Source: an uncultured Collinsella sp. (GTDB taxonomy: Bacteria; Actinomycetota; Coriobacteriia; Coriobacteriales; Coriobacteriaceae). From it: a stretch of DNA of 64,000 nucleotides. Position numbers and translations under genes: made by a program. Below the pieces are notes generated by a model. It saw only the letters and a program-made list of their open reading frames with translations, ran no database searches and was not told where the DNA came from. The stretch spans positions 62,001 through 126,000 of the forward strand of contig CATWVA010000001.1 in assembly GCA_958354105.1 (NCBI GenBank), read 5' to 3'. Shown here piece after piece: positions 62,629-64,000 of the stretch (position 1 is its first letter; the number at the start of each line of letters is the position of its first letter).

Positions 62629-63999
62629 CTAGAGGCTGTAGGTGACCACCTGAGGCTCGCACGGGTTGGCGAGGTCGACTTGCTCCACGCGGACGAACTT
62701 GACGGTCACGGCCTCAAAGCCCGCCTTGTGCAAAACATCAGCGTAGACGCGCGCCTGCAGGGCGTGCTTCTCCTGCAGCTGTTCCGGCGTCTCGTCCGGC
62801 GTGCCGCCCGTCTTGTAGTCGATGACCAGCGCGCATGACGAATCCGCTGGGTTCGTCGCCAAAGCATCGATGGCGCCCTCGGCATATGCACCGTAGCGGG
62901 CAATGTCCTTGTCCTCACAGCCCAGCGAAAAGAACGGCACCTCGGCGCGAACGCACGGCCACGCGAGCAGGTCGGCACGAACAGCCGACTTGAGCCAGCG
63001 GTCCAGGGCAACGTCGAAGCGTTCGCGCTGCTCCGGCGTCAGGCGCCACAAGCGTGCCAGCGCATCGGCGCGCGCAGCGGGCAACGCGTCGGCACCCATC
63101 TCGATCAGCCACTGGCAGGCAGCATGGAACGCCGAGCCCAGCGCCATGGGGTTGCCGGCGGGCTCAACGGCGGCCACGTCTGCATCCGTCATCTCGGAAC
63201 CATCCGACTCCGCATCATCGCCAGCCTCGTCCATGGGCACATGCGCCTCGGCGGCACGGTCCTCGGACTCGGCATGCAGCGCCGCGGCAATTGACGAGTA
63301 GCTGTACGAATCGCGCTCCGGATACGGACAGGTGCCCATGCGCACGCCCACTGCCTGGGGATACACAAGCTCAAACGCATCGGGCTCGGGGTCGGCAGGA
63401 CCGGGAACGGCGGCGCGGGCATCTGCACCGGCACCCTCCGGCTCCGCATCGCCGCGGACAAGCCTGCCCTCGGCATCCAGCGAAGCGTTGGCCTCAAACG
63501 CCTGCTCGCCAAAGGAAAAGTCCGCCAGCGAGATGAGCTCGTAGTCGCCCGGCTGGGAGTTGTCGAACACCAGGTGGTCGGCATCGAGCTGCGGCATGTC
63601 CAGACTGTCGGTCGGCAGGATGCGGCGCAGCACGTCGTAGGTCAGATCCATCTCGACATCGAAGGTCGGCGCACACAGCTTGCCGCGGCTCACGCCGGCA
63701 TCCATCGCCAGAATGACCAACTCGCGCGCTCGCGTCATGGCGACGTAGAGCAAGCGGGCCCGCTCCTCGAGCGAGAGCCGCAGGTCATCGTTGCGCAGGC
63801 GAACGAATGCCTCGGCGGGAGAACCCGTCGCACAGACGTCCTCCATGAGCTCCGGCGGCAGCCACAGCGACGTGCCCTTGCCCTTAAACGCATGCTCAAA
63901 CTGCTTTTTGACGTCGTCGCCCTTCACAAAGGTTCCGTCGGCGAGCTTAACGCCGTCGAAGCGTGCCGGCAGCGCCACGACCTGCGCCCCGCCGTCGAC
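62629..63999 (-). CDS. AddA-type helicase/nuclease, C-terminal part (5' end outside window)
   Basis: The frame runs out of the right edge, so only the last ~457 residues are seen. Superfamily 1 motif VI is LEERARLLYVAMTRARELVI. The C-terminal nuclease is of the RecB/AddA PD-(D/E)xK type: AEGAIDALATN, then ALVIDYKTGGTPDE, then QLQEKHALQARVYADVLHKA (QxxxY-like). Between them is a ~200-residue acidic linker. AddAB or RecBCD-like complexes resect double-strand breaks, feed homologous recombination and destroy phage DNA. An AddB partner is not visible. The remaining helicase motifs lie outside. Confidence 0.85.
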   Translation of the reverse strand, partial: VDGGAQVVALPARFDGVKLADGTFVKGDDVKKQFEHAFKGKGTSLWLPPELMEDVCATGSPAEAFVRLRNDDLRLSLEERARLLYVAMTRARELVILAMDAGVSRGKLCAPTFDVEMDLTYDVLRRILPTDSLDMPQLDADHLVFDNSQPGDYELISLADFSFGEQAFEANASLDAEGRLVRGDAEPEGAGADARAAVPGPADPEPDAFELVYPQAVGVRMGTCPYPERDSYSYSSIAAALHAESEDRAAEAHVPMDEAGDDAESDGSEMTDADVAAVEPAGNPMALGSAFHAACQWLIEMGADALPAARADALARLWRLTPEQRERFDVALDRWLKSAVRADLLAWPCVRAEVPFFSLGCEDKDIARYGAYAEGAIDALATNPADSSCALVIDYKTGGTPDETPEQLQEKHALQARVYADVLHKAGFEAVTVKFVRVEQVDLANPCEPQVVTYSL

Positions 64000-64000
64000 G

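Overview
The window looks like a chromosomal segment of a Collinsella-type member of the Coriobacteriia (high-GC, Gram-positive gut Actinomycetota). This is inferred from the GC-rich codon use, the gene content (class III fructose bisphosphatase, class II superoxide reductase, folate C1 enzymes, many single-pass cell-wall proteins) and the style of the Cas9 locus. No rRNA and no complete tRNA gene was seen. Both ends are cut inside genes: a methionyl-tRNA synthetase-like C-terminus on the left and an AddA-type helicase/nuclease on the right.

Layout. 1-7.9 kb: housekeeping genes (MetRS-like, RsmB/NSUN methyltransferase, a TIM-barrel protein, DegV, class III FBPase, two GtrA proteins). 7.9-15.7 kb: a two-gene operon on the minus strand, with a 2159-residue surface protein and a smaller anchored protein. 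Both carry DUF4430 (transcobalamin-like) domains, and a cobalamin-riboswitch-like leader lies upstream. 16-21.7 kb: UbiB-type kinase, phasin-like protein, C69 dipeptidase, then folD and a cyclodeaminase/cyclohydrolase. 22-26.2 kb: two duplicated lipoproteins and a Tat-exported PI-PLC-like protein. 26.3-29.6 kb: an accessory patch with a frameshifted PH-like gene, HicA/HicB, an ADP-ribosylglycohydrolase, small ORFs, a tRNA 3'-end relic, one type I-E CRISPR repeat and one eroded type II repeat.

29.6-39.6 kb: a complete type II-A CRISPR-Cas locus. I count 57 repeats and 56 spacers, followed by csn2, cas2, cas1 and cas9. All four are on the minus strand and overlap each other by a few bases. A tracrRNA gene lies on the plus strand just upstream of cas9, ending in a strong terminator. 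The anti-repeat lets the crRNA strand be assigned: crRNAs are read on the minus strand, starting at the csn2 end. Repeats are uniform at the csn2 end and drift at the far end.

39.8-64 kb: zinc-ribbon proteins (one with an amber codon inside its zinc ribbon), a manganese-type CDF exporter, formate-THF ligase, ruvCAB behind a LexA-like box, a NadE-like protein that seems to have lost both active sites, superoxide reductase, a SWIM-SNF2 ATPase, dnaE, an AT-richer MFS gene with a gene stub, and a DUF3284 protein.

Functional links: fhs, the cyclohydrolase and folD together cover formate to methylene-THF. FolD here seems to lack the Lys of its YxxxK motif, which would make the adjacent cyclohydrolase necessary. 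The points most worth following up are the possible promoter shared by CRISPR repeat and anti-repeat, the B12-type leader in front of giant DUF4430 surface proteins, the amber codon in the zinc ribbon, the NadE-like pseudoenzyme, and several long inverted repeats between genes. All calls rest on reading the sequence by eye; no database search was run.
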